DNA of 28,785 nucleotides from UBA9715 sp045614225 (GCA_045614225.1 JAZLCO010000025.1:1-28785); one strand, 5' to 3'; shown: positions 1 through 7,082, counted from the first letter of the stretch. Notes: a model not told the origin generated them from the letters alone. Numbers and translations: made by a program.

Positions 1-552
1 GGTGATGCCGCCCAGCTCCATGACGACCCCGCCGGGCTGCCAGGGCTCGGCGAGCCCCTCGTTCTCCCCGACGGCGATCGCCGCCATCATCGCCATGATC
101 TCCATGACGTCGGCGTCCTCGTCGGTGAAGCTCCCGCCGTCTGCCCTGTTGACGAACTGGACGACGCCGAGGTCCTCGGTCTGGCTGGAGAACGGCACGC
201 ACACCATGGAGGTCACGGGCATGCCCATGAAGTCGATGGCGGTCTCGACGTCCTGGGTCGCGTCGAACTCGAAGAGCCGCTCGGCCCTCTGCGTCTCGAA
301 GACGCGCCCGACCGACCCGTCGCCGGGCGCGTGCGACCTGCGTGTGAGGTCCACGGGCCCGATCCAGAAGTAGGGGTGCAGCGCGCCGTCGCCCGCCTTG
401 TCGGCGTACCATATGGCGCCGCCGGCGGCGCCGGCGCTCTCGACGATGACCTTCAGGCCGCCCTGCAGCGCCTCCTCGAGCGTCGTCGCGTTGGCGATCG
501 TGCCCTGGATTTCGCCGATGGTCTTGAAGTACTTGAGCATTGAATTATCCAT
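1..552 (-). CDS. GAF-domain protein, 3' end outside the window
   Basis: This minus-strand frame is open across 184 codons and runs off the left edge, so only the N-terminal part is visible. The translation begins MDNSMLKYFKTIGEIQG and reads as a GAF domain (about residues 15-170): a helix followed by VIVESAGAAGGAIWYAD, then TSMVCVPFSS and LGVVQFVNRADG, ending in FTDEDADVMEIMAMMAAIAV. GAF domains bind small ligands or act as dimer sensors. I chose the ATG at 552 because AGGA lies about 6 nt upstream; an in-frame ATG at 540 is the alternative. The last visible residues, VVMELGGIT, resemble the first strand of an ABC ATPase domain, so the protein may be a GAF-ABC fusion; that is inference from seven residues. 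G+C is visibly higher than in the following genes. Confidence 0.8.
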   Translation of the reverse strand, partial: MDNSMLKYFKTIGEIQGTIANATTLEEALQGGLKVIVESAGAAGGAIWYADKAGDGALHPYFWIGPVDLTRRSHAPGDGSVGRVFETQRAERLFEFDATQDVETAIDFMGMPVTSMVCVPFSSQTEDLGVVQFVNRADGGSFTDEDADVMEIMAMMAAIAVGENEGLAEPWQPGGVVMELGGIT

Positions 553-640
553 TTGTGTCCTAACGCTCCGCGATTCGAGCACACGACACTGGTTTTCACA
601 CAGCTATCACCATGATACGCCAATCGAAAACTGGGCCAAA

Positions 641-717
641 AACCATTTTCCCCGCGGGAGTTTGATCGCGAATCACTTTCCCCCGGGGAAACCGATTTCC
701 CGCAGGGAAAGTGATCG
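641..717. repeat. Palindromic repeat cluster A
   Basis: Three copies of a short GC palindrome lie here: TTTTCCCCGCGGGA, ACTTTCCCCCGGGGAAA and GATTTCCCGCAGGGAAAG. The first is followed by GTTTGATCGCGAATC, the same flank seen in the other clusters. The second and third are enclosed by an 11-bp perfect inverted repeat (672-682 ATCACTTTCCC with 705-715 GGGAAAGTGAT). The 553-906 gap holds this cluster, a possible promoter and a direct repeat, and no gene. Confidence 0.8.
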
Positions 718-740
718 GGGAAGCAATCCATAGAAAGCGA

Positions 741-769
741 TTGACATGAGAGCTGAAAGCCAATTGAAT
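741..769 (+). promoter_or_regulatory. Possible sigma70-type promoter of the chaperonin operon
   Basis: TTGACA at 741-746 is separated by 17 bp from TTGAAT at 764-769, a 4/6 match to the -10 consensus. It lies about 140 bp upstream of the chaperonin start. A 12-bp direct repeat (AATTGAATACCC at 762-773, AATTGAGTACCC at 776-787) overlaps the -10 and could be an operator. No CIRCE-type (HrcA) inverted repeat was seen, so control unlike that of housekeeping groEL is likely. Confidence 0.35.
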
Positions 770-906
770 ACCCAAAATTGAGTACCCGTGATACCTGTTT
801 TTATGAATCGCCGAGATGCGAGGTCTTTCGTAAAATGAAAACTACAAGATAACAGGTCAGTATTTCGCGCTGGAAATCTGCGCAGCAACGCAAGGAACGT
901 GAAACG

Positions 907-2511
907 ATGGGATTGATATTCGGTGACGAGGCGCGGGCGGCTTTCATTGCTGGTGTGGATGCGCTTGCAGACACGGTTAAAGTGACGCTGGGACCGCGCG
1001 GACGAAACGTTGCCATGCCCCAGAAGGCCAATCTCCGCGGTGCCGATTATTCCGATTCGGCAGCCCCAAATGCGCCCGTTCTCATAACGAACGATGGCGT
1101 CACCATCGCGCGAAGCGTCGTTCTTCCCGATGCCACCCAGAACATGGGAGCCCAGCTGTGCAAGGAAGCTGCAATTAAGGCCAACGACGTGGCGGGCGAC
1201 GGCACGACGACGGCGGTCGTTATCGCCCAATCGCTCCTCCAAGGTGCTTTTCGCGCCATTGCAGCTGGTGCCGATCCGCTTGCTTTGAGGCGGGGCGTGC
1301 AAGCTGTCGGCGATGCCGTCAACGAGCGGCTGCGCGCGACATCCGTACCCGTTGAGACACGTGAGGACATCGCGCGTGTTGCTACCGTTTCGTGCCAGGA
1401 CGAACAACTTGGCGAACTCGTGGCAGAAGCACTTGACGCAGTGGGCCTCGAAGGCGTGGTGAGCATCGACGATTCGCGGCGTTTCGACACGACGCTCGAT
1501 GTGCAGGAAGGCATCGTGTTCGATCGCGGGCTCGAGTCTCCTCACATGGCAACCGATTCTGCAACGGGTGCAGCCGTGCTCGAGAATCCCTATATCCTGT
1601 TCACAGACAAGAAGATAACGAGTCAGCAAGACCTCATTCCCGCTCTCATCTGTGCTGCAGAAGATGGTCGCGATTGCCTGATCGTATCCGACGGTGTCGA
1701 AGGTGAAGCTCTCGTGCTGGTGCTGACGAACAACCGCAAAGGCGATATGAACGTTGCATGCGTGCTTGCGCCCGAATACGGCGAGGGACGTCGCTGGCGA
1801 ATGGAAGACATGGCCATTCAGACGGGTGGCGCCTATATCACAACCGAGGCGGGTATGAGCCTTCGCGACGTCACACGCGAGATGCTCGGCGAAGCCGAAC
1901 GAATCACGGTCACGCCCAAGCGCACAAGCATCGTTGGAGCCAAGGGCGATCCGCAGGCTGTGGCCGACCGCATTGCCCAGCTGCGTTACTACGCGGCGAA
2001 CACCGACTACGAGTTCAACCGCAAACGCCATGAAGAGCGTTTGGCTAAGTTTGTCTCGGGTGTTGCGGTCATCCGCGTGGGCGGTGCAACCGAGGTTGAC
2101 CAATGGGAACGCAAGATGCGCGTCGAGGATGCAGTAAACGCGACACGCGCAGCGCGCGAAGAAGGCGTGATAGCGGGCGGGGGAACGGCGCTGTTCAATG
2201 CGGCGGTTCAACTTGCAGACCTACCTGAAGGCCTCGCAGGTGATGAACGCCTCGGTGCCGAAATCGCCCTCGAGGCATGCAAAGCGCCCGCATGTCAAAT
2301 TGCCGACAACGCTGGCGCAGAAGGCGCTGCGGTGCTCGCGCGCATGGCCGAGCTTCCACAAGGCACCGGTTACGACGCAGCACGCGGTTGCTTTGCCAAC
2401 ATGCTTGAAGCGGGCATCATCGATCCGCTGCGGGTGACTCGCAGCGCCCTCGATGCTGCGTTTTCTGTAGCGGGCACAACATTGCTGACGGAAGTGGCGA
2501 ACACGAAATAA
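907..2511 (+). CDS. Divergent GroEL-type (group I) chaperonin paralogue
   Basis: 534 residues, close to GroEL length. Group I chaperonins are ATP-driven cytosolic folding cages. Conserved: VTLGPRGRNV, ITNDGVTIAR (nucleotide-site Asp), AGDGTTT, and RVEDAVNATRAA followed by EEGVIAGGGTALF, so the ATPase site looks intact. Departures from E. coli GroEL: about 14 extra residues between GRNVAMPQ and APVLITNDGV in the equatorial domain; SPYF, part of the GroES/substrate-binding surface, reads SPHM; the preceding Tyr is Leu; the C-terminal Gly-Gly-Met tail is absent. No groES lies nearby. The ATG at 907 has AAGGAA about 10 nt upstream. It is first in an operon with a trigger-factor-like protein and a LuxR regulator. 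A dedicated chaperonin for particular clients is inferred, as for paralogues encoded beside some bacterial monooxygenases; no such enzyme is present here. Confidence 0.93.
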   Translation: MGLIFGDEARAAFIAGVDALADTVKVTLGPRGRNVAMPQKANLRGADYSDSAAPNAPVLITNDGVTIARSVVLPDATQNMGAQLCKEAAIKANDVAGDGTTTAVVIAQSLLQGAFRAIAAGADPLALRRGVQAVGDAVNERLRATSVPVETREDIARVATVSCQDEQLGELVAEALDAVGLEGVVSIDDSRRFDTTLDVQEGIVFDRGLESPHMATDSATGAAVLENPYILFTDKKITSQQDLIPALICAAEDGRDCLIVSDGVEGEALVLVLTNNRKGDMNVACVLAPEYGEGRRWRMEDMAIQTGGAYITTEAGMSLRDVTREMLGEAERITVTPKRTSIVGAKGDPQAVADRIAQLRYYAANTDYEFNRKRHEERLAKFVSGVAVIRVGGATEVDQWERKMRVEDAVNATRAAREEGVIAGGGTALFNAAVQLADLPEGLAGDERLGAEIALEACKAPACQIADNAGAEGAAVLARMAELPQGTGYDAARGCFANMLEAGIIDPLRVTRSALDAAFSVAGTTLLTEVANTK

Positions 2512-2562
2512 TGTGTCAATGAAAGCCTCTTTTCGACGCATTTCGGAGAGATGAGGGAGAAC

Positions 2563-2988
2563 ATGGCAACGCGTGACGACCTGTGGCGGAAATTTGTCGC
2601 CGACTATGAAATAGACGTTCCGGAAAGCGCAATCGAGAACGAGCTTGAATATATCAAGCTGGACATGAAACACCGCATGCAGTATGACCAGATGTCTGGT
2701 GGCGGAATGCATTTATTCCCGCAAATGGAGCTCGCCGAACAAGAGGCAGAACTGCGCGAAGCAGCCGTGTTCGAGGCAAAGGCTCCACGCGTGTTGAAGG
2801 AAATCATCGCACAGCAGGGTATTACAACTACGCAAGACGAGCTCGAGGCGGAAGCTCAGGCGATGGCTGAACGCGAGGGCAGTACGATTGAGATGGTGAA
2901 ACGGTTTTTCGGCGACGATTTCGCGATGCTCGAGCGCGATGTACTCGAACGCAAGGCGATAGATTGGGCATGCGAGCAGATGAAGTGA
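2563..2988 (+). CDS. Stand-alone trigger-factor C-domain-like chaperone
   Basis: 141 residues, almost entirely helical, acidic, without signal peptide or membrane segment. The order of elements matches the trigger factor C-terminal substrate-binding domain: a start like DVPESAIENELEYI, a middle ELREAAVFEAKAPRVLKEIIAQQGI, then TTQDELEAEAQAMAEREG and a final LERDVLERKAIDWA. The ribosome-binding and prolyl-isomerase domains of full trigger factor (about 430 residues) are absent. I chose ATG 2563 because AGGGAG lies 5-10 nt upstream; ATG 2551 is in frame but its GGAG is too close. It follows the chaperonin after 51 nt and precedes the LuxR gene by 9 nt, so co-transcription is very likely. A holdase that hands clients to the neighbouring chaperonin is my inference. 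SurA-type proteins share this fold, but no export signal is present. Confidence 0.72.
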   Translation: MATRDDLWRKFVADYEIDVPESAIENELEYIKLDMKHRMQYDQMSGGGMHLFPQMELAEQEAELREAAVFEAKAPRVLKEIIAQQGITTTQDELEAEAQAMAEREGSTIEMVKRFFGDDFAMLERDVLERKAIDWACEQMK

Positions 2989-2997
2989 GGATGCATC

Positions 2998-3765
2998 ATG
3001 AAGCGCGCGACCGATATCCCCTGGGAAAAAATCTACGATTACGTGCTGGTATGCGGAAGGGAGCACGACCCCAACCACTTTGTGCAGGCTGTTCTCGAAG
3101 AGATGAGCGACCTCGTGCCATATGACCAAGGGCTTGTTTATTGCTTTGACGAATATCGTCGGGTAGAGTTCCAGCATCTTGTCAACATCAAAAGCCGCTG
3201 GTCCAACATGTATCTGAAGTACTATTCGTTACTGTTGGATGACAATTTCAACCTAAGGAAAGAGGTTAACGAACGTTTCGACATCCCATATGTCGAGCAA
3301 ATAACGTGGTCTGAAGTCCCTCTTTCCGAATTCATCACCGACTACATTATGGCGCGCGGCGTTCTTTGCACGCTGAGCATGCTCTTTTTTGATCAAAACG
3401 GCCTGCCGCGAGCCGCCTTTGCATTCGACCGTACACGCTCTTCGAGTTTCTCCAGTTACGAGATCGAGATTGTGCGCTACGCGGCGGCACAGCTTGGCAA
3501 TTTGTACAAGAACTTCTATACGAATCCTGCCAGCATTCCAGGGATGGCGAAACCCTCGTTCGATGCCAAGATGGAGATCCTGCTCACAAAGCGCGAGCAG
3601 GAAGTCGTCAGGCTCTTGTGCCGCGGCCTGTCCCCTGCGCACGCAGCCAAGACCCTCAAGATCAGCGTGTCAACAGCGTATAAGCACATCGCCCATATCT
3701 ACAAGAAGCTGAACGTGTCGAGTCAGCAAGAGCTGCTTGTGAAGGTGCTTGGCGACAAGCAATAA
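2998..3765 (+). CDS. LuxR-family transcriptional regulator
   Basis: 255 residues. The C-terminal ~60 residues are a clear LuxR/GerE helix-turn-helix: LTKREQEVVRLLCRGLSP, then a recognition region ISVSTAYKHIAHIYKKLNV and SSQQELLVKVLG. The N-terminal ~190 residues look like a GAF/PAS-type sensor, with an aromatic-rich stretch around VPYDQGLVYCFDEY, but I cannot assign the ligand. No membrane helices are evident. The ATG at 2998 has GAGG about 8 nt upstream. It is the last gene of the chaperonin operon and lies upstream of the SDR/PanB-like block, in whose promoter region a 6-bp dyad (3919-3940) could be its site. LuxR regulators next to specialised oxidoreductases are common in Eggerthellaceae, which makes control of the downstream genes the simplest inference. 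Confidence 0.9.
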   Translation: MKRATDIPWEKIYDYVLVCGREHDPNHFVQAVLEEMSDLVPYDQGLVYCFDEYRRVEFQHLVNIKSRWSNMYLKYYSLLLDDNFNLRKEVNERFDIPYVEQITWSEVPLSEFITDYIMARGVLCTLSMLFFDQNGLPRAAFAFDRTRSSSFSSYEIEIVRYAAAQLGNLYKNFYTNPASIPGMAKPSFDAKMEILLTKREQEVVRLLCRGLSPAHAAKTLKISVSTAYKHIAHIYKKLNVSSQQELLVKVLGDKQ

Positions 3766-3816
3766 CCGCTGAAACAGCGGGCTATTGCAAAAGGGGCACC
3801 GTTTTGTCAGGTGCCC
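3766..3816 (+). terminator. Two hairpins after the LuxR gene
   Basis: Directly after the stop codon, CCGCTG (3766-3771) pairs with CAGCGG (3775-3780) around AAA. A second hairpin pairs GGGCACC (3794-3800) with GGTGCCC (3810-3816). Neither is followed by a good T tract on the plus strand, so this is only a probable transcript end. The rest of the gap to 4011 holds the regulatory dyad and the SDR promoter region. Confidence 0.4.
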
Positions 3817-3918
3817 ATGCTCTGCTGAAAGCCATATACCCATATTTAGGTAGCATAAATACTCGTATAGTTCCATTTTCCACATTGACCTGCGCATTCA
3901 TACTGTGACACATCAAAC

Positions 3919-3979
3919 ATGGGAAGTGCGTTTATCCCATTGCCCCTCGGTAGTTCGGCCGTTTCCGGCTTGCTATAAA
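3919..3979 (+). promoter_or_regulatory. Possible operator dyad and -10 element of the SDR/PanB-like block
   Basis: ATGGGA (3919-3924) and TCCCAT (3935-3940) form perfect 6-bp arms with a 10-nt spacer. TATAAA at 3974-3979 is a plausible -10 about 33 nt before the SDR start, but no good -35 hexamer lies 16-18 bp upstream of it. A weak -35 with a dyad centred near -56 is the pattern expected of an activator-dependent promoter; the neighbouring LuxR protein is the obvious candidate. This is inference. Confidence 0.3.
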
Positions 3980-4011
3980 AACACGGTGTGTATTCAAGAG
4001 AAAGGGTGCGT

Positions 4012-4911
4012 ATGGATAAGGAAACGTTGTTCGAAATGTCGGCAGACAGCCTGGAAGACGTCGAGTCGATGTCGGACCTCATGGACCTTTCCGGCAAAGT
4101 GGCAGTCGTGTCCGGTTCGGTCGGTCTAGCTCTCTTCGTTGTAAACCGTCTTGCTGAGCTTGGCGCCAAGGTTGTGTTCGGCGCGCGTTCCGAGGAATGG
4201 GGAGAAATGGCGCTCGAGGCGCTTGAGGACCTTGGCCGCGAAGACGTCGTATTTAAGAAGTTCGACACGCGCGTCGTCGACGAATGTCAGGCTCTCATCG
4301 AATTCGCAGAAGAGACGTTTGGTCAGGTTGACATTTGCGTGCCCGTTGCTGCAACTTGGCAGGCTCGTGCTTTCCTTGACATGGACGAAGAGCTCTACGA
4401 CGACATCATTGACACCGACATGAAAGGCCAGTACTTCCTCGTGCAGGCGGCAGCTCGCTCGATGGTCAAAGCCGGTAACGGCGGCAAGATCGTCACCATC
4501 GCTTCGGTTGCTTATCGCGGTGAGGACATGACCAAGCTTGCCATGCTCACGCCCTACAACGCCGCAAAGGCAGGCGTCATCGGCATGACGCGCGGTATCG
4601 CCAAGGAGCTCAAGCAGTACGGCATCAACGTGAACTGCGTCGCACCTGGTGCGATGGTCACTCCTGGCGCAATCGCAAACTGCATGAGATCAGTCGAGCT
4701 GTATGGCCCCGAATGGCAACACGACCAGATGAGCCTCTCGGACGCTCCTGTCGCCTCGACCCCCGACATGATGGCACGCATGATCGTCACCATGTGCACG
4801 GGCATCTCCGATTTCATGTACGGCAAAGTTGTCGACGTGGATGGCGGCGCTGGCCTGAGCTTCCAAGAAAAGCCTTGGAGCTACACGATGGAGGGCGGCC
4901 TGCACGCTTAA
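4012..4911 (+). CDS. Short-chain dehydrogenase/reductase with degenerate cofactor motif
   Basis: 299 residues, one Rossmann domain of the classical SDR family, NAD(P)-dependent oxidoreductases. The catalytic set is present: Ser in IVTIASVAYRG, Tyr182 and Lys186 in YNAAK, and INVNCVAPGAMVTP after it. The nucleotide-binding fingerprint is unusual. The usual TGxxxGxG reads SGSVGLA (residues 34-40), one residue short and without the third glycine, and NNAG reads PVAA (111-114). A 28-residue acidic N-terminal extension precedes the fold. The ATG at 4012 has AAAGGG about 6 nt upstream; an upstream in-frame GTG at 3988 lacks this. It heads a block with a 71-residue protein, a PanB-like protein and another SDR. 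Substrate unknown; hydroxysteroid or polyol dehydrogenases are possible guesses only. Confidence 0.85.
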   Translation: MDKETLFEMSADSLEDVESMSDLMDLSGKVAVVSGSVGLALFVVNRLAELGAKVVFGARSEEWGEMALEALEDLGREDVVFKKFDTRVVDECQALIEFAEETFGQVDICVPVAATWQARAFLDMDEELYDDIIDTDMKGQYFLVQAAARSMVKAGNGGKIVTIASVAYRGEDMTKLAMLTPYNAAKAGVIGMTRGIAKELKQYGINVNCVAPGAMVTPGAIANCMRSVELYGPEWQHDQMSLSDAPVASTPDMMARMIVTMCTGISDFMYGKVVDVDGGAGLSFQEKPWSYTMEGGLHA

Positions 4912-4913
4912 TT

Positions 4914-4941
4914 GACGGATTGGGAACCTTCCCAATCCGTC
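4914..4941 (+). terminator. Strong 13-bp intercistronic hairpin
   Basis: GACGGATTGGGAA (4914-4926) and TTCCCAATCCGTC (4929-4941) are perfect complements around CC. No T tract follows, and another short stem (ACCCG/CGGGT) lies before the next gene. More likely an mRNA-processing or stability hairpin within the operon than a full terminator. Confidence 0.5.
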
Positions 4942-5008
4942 GCACTAATAGGGAACGACCCGTCAAGAAGGCGGGTGAATTATAAACAAGCATGAGAAAG
5001 GAAACACC

Positions 5009-5224
5009 ATGGCAATCAGCAGCAAGAGCAAGCTCCGTGAGATCCTCGAGGACGAGCGCGCAGTGGCGATCATCGACGAGTACATCCCCGGCTTCGTGAG
5101 CAACCCCGAGCTTGGCCCGGTGGCCGGCATGAAAATGCGCGTTCTTTTGAAGTTCCCGCAGGTCGACCTCACCAAGGAGCAGGTCGCTGAGATCATCGAG
5201 CGCCTGGACGCGCTGGATGCGTAA
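5009..5224 (+). CDS. Small conserved helical protein, 71 aa
   Basis: An acidic 71-residue protein with a good ribosome binding site (AAAGGA, about 6 nt upstream of ATG 5009). The pattern KLREILEDERAVAIIDEYIP followed by FVSNPELGPVAGM and a closing helix LTKEQVAEIIERLDAL resembles the short helical domain found at the C-terminus of some family 3 beta-glucosidases and in assorted bacterial enzymes; I recognise the pattern but cannot name a function. It lies between the first SDR and the PanB-like gene, 52 nt upstream of the latter, in the same direction. A small subunit or binding partner of one of these enzymes is a plausible inference. There are no cysteines, signal peptide or membrane segment. 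Confidence 0.75.
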   Translation: MAISSKSKLREILEDERAVAIIDEYIPGFVSNPELGPVAGMKMRVLLKFPQVDLTKEQVAEIIERLDALDA

Positions 5225-5276
5225 AGACGCTTAACGCGCTTACATCAATCGTCGTAACTCTTTGAAAGGACAACAA

Positions 5277-6155
5277 ATGGCTGAAAAGACCGCTGACATC
5301 AAGATGTCGACCGCGTCGAAGACGCGCAAGAACTTGGCCTACCTGCAGAAGCAGAAGGACGCCGGTGAGAAGCTCGTCCAGATGTGCCCCGCAGAGCTCG
5401 GCCCGTTCTTTGCGATGGCTGCTGAGATGGTCGGCTGCGACATCTGCCGTATCCCGCATATGATTTCCTCCCGCTCTGGCACCACCTTCGAGGAAGATGC
5501 AATCGGTTCGCGTATGACCGTGAAGAAATTCCGCGAGTACACCAAGGTCATCCACATCAACTTCTACATGCCCATCGGCATGTATGCCGACAAGATCGAC
5601 GCCGTCAAGTACGGTGCTGAGCTCGTCTTCCACGGTGCCGACTCCATGCTCCCCATGGGCGTGACCAACGAGACGCTGAAGTACATGACCGACAACTACG
5701 TGCCCGTGTTCGGCCATATCGGTGCCATCTCCGGTTGGCAGACCAACGCCACTGGCTACAAGAAGGTTGGCAAGACTGCTGAAGAAGCCTTCAAGATCTT
5801 CAAGTGGGGCTACGAGTATCAGGAGAACGGCATGGGTGCCATGACCATCGAGCTTACGCCGATGGAGGTCTCGCAGGCCATCTCCGAGAAGCTGCGCGTG
5901 CCCGTCATCTCCATCGCCGGCGGCGCGCCGTGCGACGGCTCCGAGATGGTCGACATGGACACGTTCGGCGTCATGCCGAAGCCGGCGTCTCATGCCGTCT
6001 GCACCGCCGAACTGCTCCCGTTCCTGTGCGAGGCGTACGCCGACTGGGCCGACATGGTTCGCGAGGGCGATTACCCCGAGGACAAGCACGGCTACCACAT
6101 GGATCCCGAGGAGCTCGAGAAGTTCAACGAGATGATGGCCAAGTTCGAAGGCTAA
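5277..6155 (+). CDS. PanB-fold (ketopantoate hydroxymethyltransferase-like) protein with altered metal site
   Basis: 292 residues; PanB is usually about 265-275. True PanB transfers the C1 unit of methylene-tetrahydrofolate to 2-oxoisovalerate in pantothenate synthesis. PanB-like signatures are clear: VPVFGHIGAISGWQ (143-156), GYKKVGKTAEEA, a conserved Glu in MTIELTPMEV (E192, matching the catalytic Glu of PanB), then RVPVISIAGG and CDGSEMVDMDTFGV. By my hand alignment the three acidic Mg2+ ligands of PanB are not kept: VGDSLG reads RIPHMIS, LLADLPF reads INFYMPI, and KIEGG reads FHGAD. A different reaction on a related 2-oxo acid scaffold is therefore likely. I chose ATG 5277 (GAAAGGA about 6 nt upstream) over the in-frame TTG at 5262. 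Phosphoenolpyruvate mutase/isocitrate lyase relatives share the barrel, but the match to PanB is closer. Confidence 0.78.
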   Translation: MAEKTADIKMSTASKTRKNLAYLQKQKDAGEKLVQMCPAELGPFFAMAAEMVGCDICRIPHMISSRSGTTFEEDAIGSRMTVKKFREYTKVIHINFYMPIGMYADKIDAVKYGAELVFHGADSMLPMGVTNETLKYMTDNYVPVFGHIGAISGWQTNATGYKKVGKTAEEAFKIFKWGYEYQENGMGAMTIELTPMEVSQAISEKLRVPVISIAGGAPCDGSEMVDMDTFGVMPKPASHAVCTAELLPFLCEAYADWADMVREGDYPEDKHGYHMDPEELEKFNEMMAKFEG

Positions 6156-6236
6156 TCAATCGAGACATCTTTCGACGAACGGTTCAGATGGGCGGCATGC
6201 TGGTGGGCGTGCCGCCCTTTTCACAAGGAGACCGAC

Positions 6237-7082
6237 ATGCATGATTTTCTGAACTACGCGGGTAAGGTTTGCGTGGTTACGGGCGCAAGTTCCGGTATGG
6301 GTCGCGCACTTGCCGAGATGCTCGTGGACCGGGGCGCGGTGGTCTGGACGGCGAGCAGGGGGCAGGCCGAGGTGCCTGGGCAGGCTGGTTGGGTCAAACT
6401 CGATCAGGTGAGCCAGAACAGCATCGACGAGGCGTTTGCCAATCTGCCCGAGCAGATCGACTGCTTCTTTGGCGTCGCGGGTGTTTCGGGCGTCAAAAAC
6501 GACTACATCGAGACGTTCACGATTGACTTCGTGGCAAACAAATACCTGCTGGACACCTATCTCGCAACGCGCATGACTCCAGGCGGATCGATAACGTTCG
6601 TCACCTCGACGGCGGGCGTGCGCTGGGCCAAAGAGGAGCTCATCGATGAGTATCGCGACATCGTAGAAGCCGATGGCTGGGATGCCACGATTGACGCCAT
6701 TCACGAGCTCGACATGGACGATGCGGGTGGCAACATGGCCTACATGCTGGCGAAGCGCGCTATGAACTTCCTCGTGGCCAGCAAGGCAGCCGAATATGCC
6801 CAACGCGACGTGCGCATAAACGCCGTTTTGCCCTGCTCGACGGGTTCGCGCTTCATGACCGAGTTCTACAAGGCCATGCCGAGTGCAAAAAAGCAGTTCG
6901 AAGCCAGCGTCGGCAATGGCAAACCAATTGCCGATCCGTCCGTGATGGGCAAAGCCTGCCTCTATCTGGGCAGCGATTTGGCCGAGTACGTCTCCGGCCA
7001 TTGCCTGGTGGTGGATTGGGGCCTCGAGGCCGCAACGTTGACCGGGCAACTTCCTGACATGCTTGGGATGGAGCTAACGTAG
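6237..7082 (+). CDS. Short-chain dehydrogenase/reductase, hydroxysteroid dehydrogenase-like
   Basis: 281 residues, classical SDR fold. TGASSGMG (15-22) is the orthodox NAD(P)-binding loop. GVAG replaces NNAG, as in the HsdA-type 3-alpha-hydroxysteroid dehydrogenase group; the catalytic Ser lies in FVTSTAGVRW, with Tyr169 and Lys173 in YMLAK. About 30 residues (ELIDEYRDIVEADGWD and on) are inserted before the Tyr, again as in 3-alpha-HSDH/carbonyl reductases. ATG 6237 has AAGGAG 6 nt upstream. It lies 81 nt after the PanB-like gene and is followed by a good terminator at 7137, so it ends the block. Hydroxysteroid or bile-acid dehydrogenase activity is possible in a gut Coriobacteriia but unproven. 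The partner SDR upstream is far less regular. Confidence 0.87.
   Translation: MHDFLNYAGKVCVVTGASSGMGRALAEMLVDRGAVVWTASRGQAEVPGQAGWVKLDQVSQNSIDEAFANLPEQIDCFFGVAGVSGVKNDYIETFTIDFVANKYLLDTYLATRMTPGGSITFVTSTAGVRWAKEELIDEYRDIVEADGWDATIDAIHELDMDDAGGNMAYMLAKRAMNFLVASKAAEYAQRDVRINAVLPCSTGSRFMTEFYKAMPSAKKQFEASVGNGKPIADPSVMGKACLYLGSDLAEYVSGHCLVVDWGLEAATLTGQLPDMLGMELT

Noticed and set aside
553..906. CIRCE or other heat-shock element before the chaperonin
   Set aside because: No TTAGCACTC-N9-GAGTGCTAA-like sequence was found; only the promoter-like hexamers, direct repeat and GC palindromes are present.
673..2211. Minus-strand open frame of 512 codons opposite the chaperonin
   Set aside because: No recognisable fold or ribosome binding site; the opposite strand has clear GroEL motifs. 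It begins inside the chaperonin and ends in the repeat cluster.
3670..3897. Minus-strand frame with a CPFC motif
   Set aside because: It runs through the 3' end of the LuxR gene and the hairpins behind it; the Cys motif comes from the hairpin sequence.
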